Assembly: GCA_016703665.1 (NCBI GenBank)
Contig: JADJBS010000009.1
Location: 62,001-126,000 of the forward strand
DNA from: Candidatus Defluviibacillus avedoerensis
Lineage (GTDB): Bacteria > Pseudomonadota > Gammaproteobacteria > Burkholderiales > Burkholderiaceae_C
Reading direction: 5' to 3'
Length of the DNA stretch: 64,000 nt
Positions 1 to 10,277 of this stretch are shown in pieces; within the stretch, counting starts at the first letter, position 1, and each line of letters begins with the position of its first letter. The notes beneath the pieces are model-generated. The model ran no database searches, had not been told where the DNA came from, and worked only from the letters and a program-made list of their open reading frames with translations. Position numbers and translations under genes: made by a program.

Positions 1-3000
1 TTGGGCGTGAAGCGAATTGAGCGTGTCACTGCCTTTCAACTGGCCTTGAAGTCTGGGCCATTGACCGACGCGCAGTGGCAGGCGGCGGCAGATTTGCTGC
101 ATGACCGCATGACCGAAAGCGTGCTGCACAGCACCGCAGACGCCCGTGGCCTGTTTGTGGAACTGACGGCAGCACCCTTGACACATGTGGACGTTTTGGG
201 CGGTGGGCGTGCGGCACTGGTGTCTGCCAACACCGAATTCGGCCTCGCGCTCGCCGACGACGAAATCGACTACCTGGTCAATGCATTTGCCCAATTGGGG
301 CGCAACCCCAGCGATGTGGAGTTAATGATGTTTGCCCAGGCGAACAGCGAGCATTGCCGCCACAAGATTTTCAACGCCAGCTTCTTGATTGACGGCGTGG
401 CGCAGGACAAGAGCCTGTTTGGCATGATCCGCCACACGCATCAACTGGCGCCGCAGCACACGGTGGTGGCGTATTCAGACAACGCTTCCATCATGGAGGG
501 CGTGCAGACCGAGCAGTTTTTCTCAAAAAGTGCTGTTTCGGCCTGTCAGATGGATGTTTCTAGCTACGAAAAGCAGAGCGCATTGCAGCATGTTCTGATG
601 AAGGTAGAGACACACAACCACCCGACCGCGATTTCTCCCTTCCCGGGTGCTTCGACCGGCGCAGGAGGTGAAATTCGTGACGAGGGCGCAACAGGCCGAG
701 GCTCCAAGCCCAAGGCGGGTTTGACTGGCTTCACGGTGTCTAAAGTGCGCTGGCCAGGTGACGATTCGGGCTACGGCAAGCCAGAACACATCGCCAGCCC
801 CTTGCAAATCATGATCGAAGGCCCATTAGGCGGCGCAGCTTTCAACAACGAGTTTGGTCGCCCGAACCTGCTGGGCTACTTCCGTGAGTACGAGCAGACC
901 GTGGGCGGCGTTCAGCGCGGGTATCACAAGCCGATCATGATCGCGGGTGGCCTGGGGGTGATTGATGCCGGGCAAACGAAGAAAATTGAATTCCCAGCGG
1001 GCAGTTTGCTGATTCAGCTTGGCGGCCCCGGCATGCGCATTGGCATGGGCGGCAGTGCGGCCAGTTCGCTCGCCACAGGTGCCAATGCAGCCAACCTGGA
1101 CTTTGACTCGGTGCAACGCGGCAACCCTGAAATCGAGCGCCGCGCGCAGGAGGTGATCAACCAGTGCTGGATTCAGGGAGAACAAAACCCCATTCTGGCG
1201 ATCCATGACGTGGGGCAGGGGCTTGTCCAATGCCTTCCCTGAGCTGGTGAACGACGCCGGGCGAGGCGCACGGTTTGATTTGCGTACGGTTCAGCTCGAA
1301 GAATCCGGCATGTCGCCCAAGGAAATCTGGAGCAACGAAAGTCAGGAGCGTTATGTGCTGGCGATTGCGCCAGAGTCGCTGGAGAGCTTCACCGCGATTT
1401 GCGAGCGCGAGCGTTGCCCGTTTGCGGTGATTGGTGTAGCTACGGACGAGAAGCAGTTGGTGTTGGCAGACAGCGAGGCGCCAGCGGTGAACGGGGGGGC
1501 GCCAGTCAATATGCCGATGAATGTGCTCTTGGGTAAGCCGCCCAAAATGACGCGCGATGTGAAGACCGTTCAGCGCGCGTACAAAGCCATTGACCTGACC
1601 GGCGTGAAGCTAGAGAAGGCCGTCATCGACGTGCTGAGCCACCCCACAGTTGCCAGCAAGCGGTTCTTGATCACCATTGGCGACCGCAGTGTGGGCGGCT
1701 TGAGCCATCGCGACCAGATGGTGGGCCCCTGGCAGGTGCCGGTGGCCGATTGCGCGGTGACTCTGGCCGACTTCAAAGGCTTGGCGGGTGAAGCCATGGC
1801 CATGGGCGAGCGCACGCCGCTGGCGGCGATTCATGCAGCCGCCTCTGGCCGCATGGCGGTGGGCGAGGCCATCACCAATTTGCTGGCGGCGCCGTTTGAT
1901 TTGCCCCGTGTCAAGCTGTCTGCCAACTGGATGGCGGCTTGCGGCGAGCCCGGTGAGGATGCGGCGTTGTACGAGACCGTTAAAGCGGTGGGCATGGAGC
2001 TGTGTCCGGCACTGGGGATTTCCATTCCCGTGGGCAAAGACAGTCTGTCCATGCGCACGCAATGGAAAGAGATAAGCAGGACGGCGAACAAGCCAAAAAG
2101 CAAAGTTCGCCTGTTAGCCTGATCGTCACCGCCTTTGCCACGCTGCCCGATGTGCGTGGCACGCTAACCCCTCAACTCAACGCCAGCGAGGCCGATACAA
2201 CCTTGGTTCTGATTGATCTGGGACGCGGACAAAACCGCATGGCGGGCAGCATCCTGGCCCAAAGCCTGAACCAGGAAGGTGCAGATGTGCCTGACCTGGA
2301 TGAAGCCAATGACTTGGTACAGCTGGTGAAGGTCGTGAACACATTGCGCACCCAGGGCAAGCTGCTGGCATACCACGACCGCAGCGATGGAGGCTTGCTG
2401 GCCGCCGTCGCTGAAATGGCTTTTGCAGGCCATGTGGGCGTCAGTCTGAATGTGGACATGTTGATCCAGGAGGGCGACGGCATCACCGACAGCCGTGCTG
2501 ACCACGGAGACAGCAAGAACTGGACGCAGCAGGTCAGCGCCCGCCGTGATGACCTTACCCTGCGCGCTCTGTTCAGCGAAGAGTTGGGTGTGGTGCTGCA
2601 AGTGCGTACCGCAGAACGCAATGAGGTGATGCAAACGCTGCGTGAGCACGGGCTTTCCAAACACAGCCACTTCATCGGCAAGACGCGGCCTGCATCGTCA
2701 CCGATTGCCGAAGGCAAAGGCGAACTGCAAATCTGGCGCGACACCAAAAAGATATTTGCGGCCAAGATCGAAGACCTGCACCAGGTCTGGGACGCCTTTA
2801 GTTGGAAAATTTGCCGTGAGCGCGACAACCCCGCCTGCGCTGATGCCGAGCATGCCACCGCTGGACTGGCGAGCGACCCGGGCATGCATGTGCACTTGCC
2901 GCAACCGCTGCGCAACGTGCTTGATCAACCACTGGCGCCAGCCTTGCTGCTGAGCCGCCCCAAAGTCGCCATCCTGCGCGAGCAGGGCGTCAATTCGCAT

Positions 3001-3725
3001 GTGAAATGGCCTACGCCTTTACTGAGGCAGGCTTCGAGGCCATGACGCACATGACCGATCTGCAAACGGGCCGCGCCAAACTGCAAAACTTTGCCGGGGT
3101 GGTGGCCTGCGGTGGCTTCTCTTATGGCGACACGCTGGGTGCAGGCATAGGCTGGGCGCGCTCCATCACCTTCAATCCCGTTTTGGCGGAGCAATTCAAG
3201 GGTTTCTTTGACCGCACTGACACCTTTGGCTTGGGTGTGTGCAATGGTTGTCAGATGTTTGCCGAACTGGCCGACATCATTCCTGGTGCGCAAGCCTGGC
3301 CGCGCTTTACCACCAACCAGAGCGAGCGTTTTGAAGCACGCCTGAGCATGGTGGAGGTGCTTGAATCTCCCAGCCTGTTCTTCGCAGGCATGGCGGGGGC
3401 ACGCATGCCCATCGCCGTGGCGCACGGCGAGGGCTATGCCAACTTCAAATACCGTGGCAACCCGGCCCAGACACTGGGTGCGATGCGCTTTGTGGACGGC
3501 CACGGCAAGCCGTCAGAGTCTTATCCGGCCAACCCGAATGGCAGCGCAGGCGGATTGACGGCGGTAACCACGCCAGACGGGCGCTTCACTGCCATGATGC
3601 CGCACCCCGAGCGGGTGTTCCGCAATGTGCAGATGAGCTGGACGGATCTAGGCGCGACGGGGGGTATCGAAGCCCAGAGCCCCTGGATGCAGTTGTGGCG
3701 CAATGCGCGCAAGTGGGTGGGTTGA
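1..3725 (+). CDS. purL: Phosphoribosylformylglycinamidine synthase, 5'-partial, split by frameshifts
   Basis: Large single-chain FGAM synthase: ATP- and glutamine-dependent conversion of FGAR to FGAM in purine synthesis, cytoplasmic. The window edge removes roughly the first 120-130 residues. Family blocks appear in order: SEHCRHKIFNA, KVETHNHPTAISPFPGAS, then HDVG(AG)GLSNAFPE, and a C-terminal glutamine amidotransferase with nucleophile in GVCNGCQ (about 3235) and the MMPHPERVF histidine (about 3600). The frame changes near 1215 (two G lost from GGGG runs), 2065 and 3003 (expected catgtGgaaatg reads catgtgaaatg). Each change is explained by lost single bases and the protein is otherwise complete to its usual C-terminus, so sequencing error is likelier than gene death. 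It converges on the SulP gene, 59 bases away. Confidence 0.95.
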
Positions 3726-3784
3726 TTCAAGAGCGGCGTGGTCCGCTGATTGACTGGGGCATTTGATGGGCGATTTGAACTCGC

Positions 3785-6038
3785 TCAGCGCTTTACATCG
3801 CGCAGTTCTGTGATGAGTTTTTGCAGTTGCGCAGACTGGCTTCGCACCAAGGCAGCGTGTATGGCGTTGGCGATGGCGGGATGGGACATGACAAGCAGGT
3901 CAAATTCGCCGCGCGTCAGCGCATAGACCTCGGCGTCCAGCAAGGCCAGCGCATCGAGTGGGGCGGCAGGGCTTTGTAAGAAGCCGTGGGTGCAAAGCAG
4001 ATCGCCCGGGGCTGCCGCCATGAGTTGCAGGGTCTCTTTTTTCTGCATTGAAACGCTGAGTTTGACCAAACCGCTGCGCACAAAATACAGGCTGTCGTCC
4101 TCTTTGTCGTGCTTGAACAGTTTCTTGCCAGCGGCGATCGTCTGCAGGTGAACCATGCCCTCCAGCGCGGCCAAGTCTTGCGCAGAACACCCTGCCAGTG
4201 CAGGCATGGCGGACAAGTCCAGCGATTCGGTGGTGATGACCTCGCTTGGTACATGTGTCAACTCCCGCGCCTCCACCCATTCCAATGCGTCCTCCAATTG
4301 CTTGAAGGCAAAAGCCTTGTTGGTAGGGCGCACGACGCCCGTGTCTTTCAAGAAGCGCTTCATCTTGAGGCCGCTGGGCAGGTCTTTGGGGATGTCGCAA
4401 AAGACCAGGTAGGCGTCGTGCTCCTCCAGCCTGTCTTTGATCTGTTCCAGCACGTGGGTGGCGGTGACGTCGAGTGATTGCACCCGCCGCATGCTCAGAA
4501 TCACGTATTTGCGTGAACCGGTTTCGGGCTCTAGGGCAGACTGCAATTGGCTGGCAGTGCCAAAGAAAAGGCTGCCCTGCAGTTCAAATACCACAGCGTC
4601 ATGGCCGCGTGTGTCAGGAGAATCGGCTGCAACGGTATTGGCCCCAGGGCGATGGGCGAACAGGGTTTGGCCATCGATGCGGTTGCGAACCACTGACACA
4701 CGGGTCTGTTCACGGATGTACAAGAGAATGGCCAGGGCCACGCCCACGCCGGAGGCCGCAATCAAGTTGCCGAACAGGGCCACCAGAATGACCGACAGGA
4801 TCACCACAAAATCCAGCCGCGTGGCTGGGGTGAAGAAGAAGGACAAGCTGCGCCGGTCGATCATGCGCATCCCTGTGACCATCAAAATGCCCGCCAATGC
4901 AGCCAGTGGTACCCAGGCAATGAGCGGCGCCAGCAGCCACAGGGCGAGCAGGGCCGCCACGCCGCTCACAAAGCCCGACAGCTTGGTGTTGCCCCCACTG
5001 GAGATGTTGATAAGCGATGCGCCCATGGTGCCGGCCCCTGGGATGCCACCCACCAGGGATGACAGCATGTTGCTGGCACCTTGGCCCACCAGCTCTCGGT
5101 TGGAGTTGTGGTGTGTATTGGTCATCGCGTCGATCACCAGGCAGGTCTTGAGCGTGTCAATCGACAGCAACACAGCCAGTGTGAGCGACGGTACCAACAC
5201 GGTGACCAAGGTGGACATGGTCAACAGATCTTGCGTAGGCAGTCGCAGGCCCAAGGTGTCCATCAGGCTTGCGCCACCACCGTGAGCGGCCCAATCAGCA
5301 AGCGGTTGCTTTTGGGTGCATGGGCACTTGGCCCAGCATACCTAGCAGGCCGTAGCAGGCCAGGCCCGACAGCAAGGCGATGATGGTGGCTGGGACCACT
5401 TTGGTCAGCCGGGGAGCTACCACCATGGCGGCAATGACGGCGCTGCCAATCAATGCGCTCTGCCAGACCCAGCCGCCCGGATGACTTAGCGCAGCAATCA
5501 AGCCCGGCGCACCGGTCACCCCCAGGAACTTGGGAACCTGGCTGCCAATGATGATCAAGCCTACACCGCTCAGGTAGCCGCTGACCACTGGAAACGGGAT
5601 GAACTTGATCAACTTGCCAATGCCAGCCAGCCCCAAAGCGATCTGGATCAAGCCAGCCATCAGGCCAATCAGGCCGATCAAGGTGAGTACCTGTTCGGCT
5701 TGCATCCCGCTGCCGGCAAAGCCCATTGCCAAAGCAGACAAAACGGCAGCGGCTGGGGCGCAGGGCGCTGTGATGAGGCGGGAACTGCCGCCGAGCAGCG
5801 GAGCAACCAAGCCCAGTGCAATGGCGCCCAAAATACCTGCCACGGCACCTTGCGGGCCTAATGCGCCACCCATTGGCGCATAGATGGCAACGCCAAATGC
5901 AATGGCCGAAGGCAGGGCCACCACCAGCATACGCCGTACCGCCCCAGAGGTCGCCAGAGAGTGACTTGTCTGTCTGGCGGGGTAGGGTGGGCGATGGTGT
6001 AACGGGAGGGGGTTTGCCGCTTGAAGGCAAGCTTGCAT
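3785..6038 (-). CDS. SulP-family anion transporter with STAS and cNMP-binding domains (one frameshift)
   Basis: Inner-membrane SulP/SLC26 permease of about 750 residues. The N-terminal part (6038 down to about 5320) carries the Sulfate_transp signature PSAIAFGVAIYAPMG and hydrophobic helices. The membrane part continues from about 5310 with LASIDTLKTC-like LLSIDTLKTCLVIDAMT, then a STAS domain (VILSMRRVQSLDVTAT) and a C-terminal Crp-like cyclic-nucleotide-binding domain (LFKHDKEDDSLYFVRSGLVKL). Frames change at a CCCAAAAGC run near 5310; the joined reading PMHPKQPLADW restores continuity. Substrate is not evident: sulfate, bicarbonate and dicarboxylates are all known for the family. The cNMP domain suggests allosteric control. 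Start is uncertain: an ATG at 6042 in another frame overlaps this one. Confidence 0.85.
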
Positions 6039-6234
6039 TCATGCAGGTGAGGTGTTTTCGGTTTTAGAGGTGGATAGCATTGTGGCTGTCATCAAACTGT
6101 CACGATGTTCCAGACTGTATGCCGGACCTGCGCGCTAGGTCTTTGCGTTGGCACAATACCAGCGCAAATCGCTTTGCCCACAATGAGGTGCACCACTGGC
6201 GCGAAGGGTGGTTTTTACCTTTGAAAGGCTTTGC

Positions 6235-7785
6235 ATGTTTGAATCTGCTGAACTGGGTCACAAGATCGGCAAGGCCGAGTACCAGCCGCCATTCCCGCCC
6301 CTGCGCATGGCCTTGCAGGAGGCACAGGTCGCGATCTATGAGGCCAAAATCCCGGTGATTTTGTTGATCAGCGGTCAAGATGGTGCGGGCAAGGGCGAGA
6401 TCATCCACTCGCTTTATGAATGGCTTGACCCCCGCTTTATCAACACACTGGCTTTTTCTGATCCCAGTGATGAAGAGAGGGAACGGCCCGCCATGTGGCG
6501 TTACTGGCGGTCACTTCCGCCCAAGGGCCGGATCGGGATCTTTGCCGGTTCGTGGTATTCCAGGGTGATCAGCGAACAGGTCAATGGCGACTTGGCCCTG
6601 CAAGCCATGGACGCACAGGCAGATCAGATCAACCGGTTTGAGGCCATGTTGACCAATGAGGGCGCGTTGGTGCTGAAATTCTGGCTCCATCTGACCGAGG
6701 ATGCCCAGCGTGCAAGGCTCAAGAAGCTGGAGGAAGACCCTAAGACCGCCTGGCGTGTCACCAGGTGGCATTGGAACCGGCTCAAAACACTGGACAAGTT
6801 GCACGACACAGCTCGCCATTTGCTGCGCATGACCAACACGGCGCGCGCACCTTGGGTCGTGGTGGATGGTGCAGATGATCGTTACCGTACCTTGACCATC
6901 GGCCAGACTTTGCTCTCAGCCTTGCAGCAGCGCCTGGCACAGGGAGCGAACACATCACCACCCGCTGCTCCTTTTGCCCGCGCAGATGTCGATGGCCGAA
7001 ATGTACTGTCGGAGATGGATCTCACGCTCAAGTTGCCAGAAAAACAGTACAAGTCTGAATTGGCCCAATGGCAGGGACGCCTGAACGAGCTGATCAACAG
7101 CCCCAAGTTCAAAGGCCGCTCAGTGGTGTGTGCATTTGAAGGGGCTGACGCTGCAGGCAAAGGCGGTGCCATCCGGCGCGTCGGTGCCGCCATGGATGCC
7201 CGGCAGTACCAGGTGTTTCCGGTGGCAGCGCCCACCGAAGAAGAACGCGCCCAGCCTTACCTGTGGCGCTTTTGGCGTCACATACCGCGCAGGGGCCGGG
7301 TTTCCATCTTTGACCGTACCTGGTATGGCCGGGTGCTGGTCGAGCGAGTCGAGGGTTTTTGCAAGCCCGAAGAGGGGTTGCGGGCTTACACCGAAATCAA
7401 CGACTTTGAGCACGAACTCAGCGACGCGGGCTGTATCGTGGTCAAGTTCTGGCTGCAGATCAGCCAGGAGGAGCAACTGCGCCGCTTCAAGGAGCGCGAA
7501 AAAATTGCGTTCAAGCGCTTCAAGATCACCGAGGAGGACTGGCGAAACCGCAAGAAGTGGGCGGCCTACCAGCAGGCTGTTTGCGAAATGGTGGAGCGCA
7601 CCAGTACGGGCGACGCGCCCTGGACGCTGGTAGAAGCGAATGACAAGTCCTACGCCCGTGTCAAGGTGATTCGCACGCTTTGCGAGCGCATTGAAGCAGA
7701 GTTTGCCGCGGCTGAAGCGCCGCAAAAACCTGCGAAGCCTGGAAAGTCGGGCAAAACCCCGAAGAATGGCGGCAAGTCAGACTGA
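6235..7785 (+). CDS. pap: Polyphosphate:AMP phosphotransferase (two-domain PPK2)
   Basis: Class II PPK2 enzyme that phosphorylates AMP to ADP using polyphosphate; cytoplasmic. The product has 516 residues with tandem PPK2 domains: Walker A GQDGAGK at about residues 47-53 in the first and EGADAAGKG at 302-310 in the second. Both are followed by the family's WRYWRSLPPKGRIGIF- and WRFWRHIPRRGRVSIFDR-type blocks. The start ATG was chosen because GAAAGG lies 6 bases upstream and MFESAELGHKIGK is a plausible family N-terminus; an upstream extension of nine codons is open but lacks such a site. The C-terminus is a Lys/Pro/Ala-rich tail. The gene is intact and diverges from the SulP gene across about 200 bases. 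Confidence 0.93.
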   Translation: MFESAELGHKIGKAEYQPPFPPLRMALQEAQVAIYEAKIPVILLISGQDGAGKGEIIHSLYEWLDPRFINTLAFSDPSDEERERPAMWRYWRSLPPKGRIGIFAGSWYSRVISEQVNGDLALQAMDAQADQINRFEAMLTNEGALVLKFWLHLTEDAQRARLKKLEEDPKTAWRVTRWHWNRLKTLDKLHDTARHLLRMTNTARAPWVVVDGADDRYRTLTIGQTLLSALQQRLAQGANTSPPAAPFARADVDGRNVLSEMDLTLKLPEKQYKSELAQWQGRLNELINSPKFKGRSVVCAFEGADAAGKGGAIRRVGAAMDARQYQVFPVAAPTEEERAQPYLWRFWRHIPRRGRVSIFDRTWYGRVLVERVEGFCKPEEGLRAYTEINDFEHELSDAGCIVVKFWLQISQEEQLRRFKEREKIAFKRFKITEEDWRNRKKWAAYQQAVCEMVERTSTGDAPWTLVEANDKSYARVKVIRTLCERIEAEFAAAEAPQKPAKPGKSGKTPKNGGKSD

Positions 7786-7870
7786 GCACGTAAATTTTTT
7801 GCGTTGTCTGTCTATATCGGTGCGCTGCAACAGATCTGCGATGGATCCAGGCGACCATTTCGGGCAAGGT

Positions 7871-8705
7871 CTACGGACGACAGGTCCATGGCAAATCTGG
7901 AGGAGTCCTCAGCGACGGCCAAGGTGGCACGGGCATCGTTGCCACTTGTCGGCGCACGTCCAGGTGGGTTACCGAGACCGCGCTGCTATTTGGCTGGTTT
8001 GGCTTGGCGTGCCGAGTCAGGACGGCATGGCCACCGTCCACCAATGCAAAGTCCAACGGCAGACTGTCCAGCGTGATGCGTTTCGGATTCAAATAACCGG
8101 ATATAAACTGTCCCTCTCTGTACTGGAAGTCATGCACCAAGCCCAAGCTGATCTCGGTGTGTGGATTGAAGCTGATTTCCCATAGCTCGGGAACATCCTT
8201 CAGTGCCAACACAAAGCTTTGGCGTATGGGGGCTGTTTCGATACCGAGTACAGCGCTTGGAATTTTCCCCGTCTTGTCTGTCAGATGCAGCGTCTGCAAG
8301 GGTTTGAGCCATTCGTCCAGCATCAGCAGACTGTTGGGTACTTGAGTGACCACCGCCAGCACAACGGGTATACCGGCGTGCTGAACCGACAAGGCAGTGG
8401 CGTGAATCATCGGCCACTTTCACTTGGGCAGTGATCCTGGCTTGAGCCAAATTCAGACGCATCACCCATCCTCCGCGTGTCGCAACCAGTGCACTGTGTG
8501 GGTCAGCAAGGGGATGTATGTTTTCAAGCAGGTCATGGGGGAGCGCCAAGACCATACTTTCACCCGAAGCTGCAAGAGAGCACTGCCCAGCTGTGGCTGG
8601 TGTTGCGCTTGTGGCCAGAAACGCAGCAAGTACCAACGCAAAGGGCAGGGCAGGCCTGCCCAGCAGCAGGCTGAACCCCGCGTTGGCACGAGGTGCGCCA
8701 TGCAT
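7871..8705 (-). pseudogene. d1-type propeller protein (NirN/NirF-like), 3'-truncated and frameshifted
   Basis: Remnant of a cytochrome d1-like beta-propeller protein of the NirS/NirN/NirF group, which handle or resemble haem d1 proteins in the periplasm. The ATG overlaps the stop of the upstream cytochrome gene as TAATG. A signal peptide (ALVLAAFLATSATPATAG) is followed by SALVATRGGWVMRLNLAQA, then after a one-base shift near 8405 by VTQVPNSLLMLDEWLKPL and the family block SFVLALKDVPELWEIS. The protein stops soon after THLDVRRQVATMP. The last roughly 150 residues of the d1 fold (the MPHLGSGI-type blades) are absent, and pap starts its 3' end within 90 bases. No cytochrome c domain is visible, so NirF-like is possible; the KDVPELWEIS block resembles NirN. 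Exact identity is uncertain. Confidence 0.6.
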
Positions 8706-9526
8706 TACTGCTTGATGGCCTTCACGTCGCCATCGACGCCTACGCCGAGGGTGTAACCCAGCGATACATGATGAAAGCGCCCGCTTGAGTGGTCGCCGTG
8801 CACTGCCAAACCAAAATTGAGCTGCTTGCCTTCGCCAGGGTTCTTGCGTGAACGTGATGGTGTAGGTGTCGCCAGTCTTGCTGCCCTCAGCTTTGGCGTC
8901 GAGGCTGCCACCGGTCATCTTGCGTTCTGTGGTGACTGTGCCGTCCGCCACTTTTTGCGCCTTTGGCGCTGCGCCACTGCATGAGCTGAAGCGCCCCTCT
9001 TTGACATATTTGGTCTTCTTTTCGTCAGCCCCAGGCATGGTTCGCGCATCGCTGTGACATGCCGCCCAGCATCCTACCTGGGGCAAGTTGCCTGCCTTGT
9101 CATCCGGGAACATCACGGTGGCTTTGACGTCGTTATCTTTGTCACCCTGATCCGAGCCACCTGCAGGGGCCTTGAATGTCAGGCGCATATAGAGGTTGCT
9201 GGCATCGAAGGCCGCTTGCACCGTGACCGGGTAAATCATGGTCTTGGGGGCTCCTTTGGGCTCAAGTTCCTTGTCTGCCAAACGCTTGAAATTGAAGTTC
9301 AAGCTGTCTTTTCTTCGTGGCAACCGATGCAGGCTTCACCCTTTTTTCATGCCAGCCGTACCGCTGTGATCTGATTTTTTTGTAATCCACTCAATGGGCG
9401 TCACGCCTGGGTGAAACACATTGATTTCCCGCTTGGGAACCTTGCCCCAGTCGGGCGCGGCAAAGGCCATATGGCAAGCCACTGACAGTAGCGAGCCCAA
9501 CAAAAGTGTTGAAGTCGTTTTTTCAT
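8705..9526 (-). CDS. Periplasmic c-type cytochrome with ethylbenzene-dehydrogenase-like haem domain (frameshifted)
   Basis: Secreted cytochrome of about 270 residues. The start MKKRLQHF has AGGA 8 bases upstream. After a shift the signal peptide LLGSLLSVACHMAFA appears, then a mature part with PKREINVFHPGVTPIEW, a haem c site CIGCH (about 9325), the EB_dh-type block YPVTVQAAFDASNLYMRL and a second haem-like site CWAACH. It ends in KNPGEGKQLNFGLAVHGD and the stop TAA that overlaps the next ATG. At least four indels occur: near 9500, in GGG at about 9340, in AAAA at about 9310, and near 8850. The domain binds haem in DMSO-reductase-family gamma subunits and related cytochromes. Position between nirS/nirT and the d1 propeller suggests electron transfer to nitrite reductase (inference). 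Confidence 0.75.
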
Positions 9527-9592
9527 TTGAAGTGTCCTCGTTGTGGATGTTTGGAAATAACGGCTTGACGGCCAGCAGTGAGCACCGGCCCC

Positions 9593-10179
9593 TTAGTCAT
9601 CGTCGTCGTCTTTCATGCCTTTGGGCTTTTGATGGGCGATGCCTTTATGGCAATCAATACAGGTCTTCTTGTCGTCCTGGGCGATCTTGTGCATCTTCGC
9701 GCCGCGCATTTTTGCTTTTCCTTGTCCATGCTGGCAAAGTCGTGACAGTTGCGGCATTCAACGGAGTCGGTGGCTTTCATCCTGGCCCATTCGTTCTCTG
9801 CCAGTCTCAGGCGGTTAGCTTCAAACTTTTCTTTGTGTCGATGGTTCCCATCAGCCTGCCCCCAGACTTCTGCGCTGGCTTTTACCTTGCGTATCAGCTT
9901 GTGCGACCAGTCCTTAGGTACGTGGCAATCTGAGCAAACAGCGCGCACGCCCGTTCGATTGCTGTAGTGAATCGTCTGTTTGTATTCCTGGTAAACGTTG
10001 TCCCGCATTTCGTGGCACGAAATGCAGAATTCCAGCGAGTTGGTGGCCTCCATCCCGGTGTTGAAGCCGCCCCAAAAAAGCACGCCCGTGACAAATCCTG
10101 CTGAGATCAATCCCAGCAGCGAATATTTCACACTTGGGCTTGCCAAGGCTGCCCAAAGCCTCGCCATCTTTGATGCCAT
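9593..10179 (-). CDS. NapC/NirT-family membrane-anchored tetrahaem cytochrome c (one frameshift)
   Basis: Quinol-oxidising cytochrome of about 195 residues that passes electrons from the quinol pool to periplasmic reductases. One N-terminal transmembrane anchor (YSLLGLISAGFVTGVLFWGG) is followed by haem sites CISCH, CSDCH, CRNCH and, after a one-base loss in an A run near 9710, CIDCH. The family signature EFCISCHEMRDNVYQEY is clear. Reading through the shift gives a natural end in a run of Asp residues and TAA at 9593. The start ATG has AGAGG 7 bases upstream. It lies directly downstream of nirS, so NirT-like service of NirS is the obvious role. Confidence 0.9.
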
Positions 10180-10225
10180 ATATGTACCTCTGGAGAACGC
10201 AGAAAAGTCGAAGATTTGCATCGAG

Positions 10226-10253
10226 GACAAAAGGGGCTTTCGCCCCTTTTGTC
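10226..10253. terminator. Strong hairpin between nirS and the tetrahaem cytochrome gene
   Basis: Perfect 12-base inverted repeat, GACAAAAGGGGC and GCCCCTTTTGTC, around a 4-base loop; on the minus strand the loop is GAAA. It begins 24 bases past the nirS stop. The A/T runs lie inside the arms, as in bidirectional intrinsic terminators. It could end nirS transcription or stabilise the nirS message against the downstream cytochrome genes. Confidence 0.75.
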
Positions 10254-10277
10254 AGTGCATCACCTCACCGAGTCGGC

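Noticed and set aside
2164..2915. Long antisense frames opposite purL
   Set aside because: They are shadows of the conserved purL frame with no recognisable domain.
8424..9374. Plus-strand frames across the nir cytochrome region
   Set aside because: They oppose the cytochrome and d1-propeller fragments, which have clear signal peptides and haem motifs on the minus strand.
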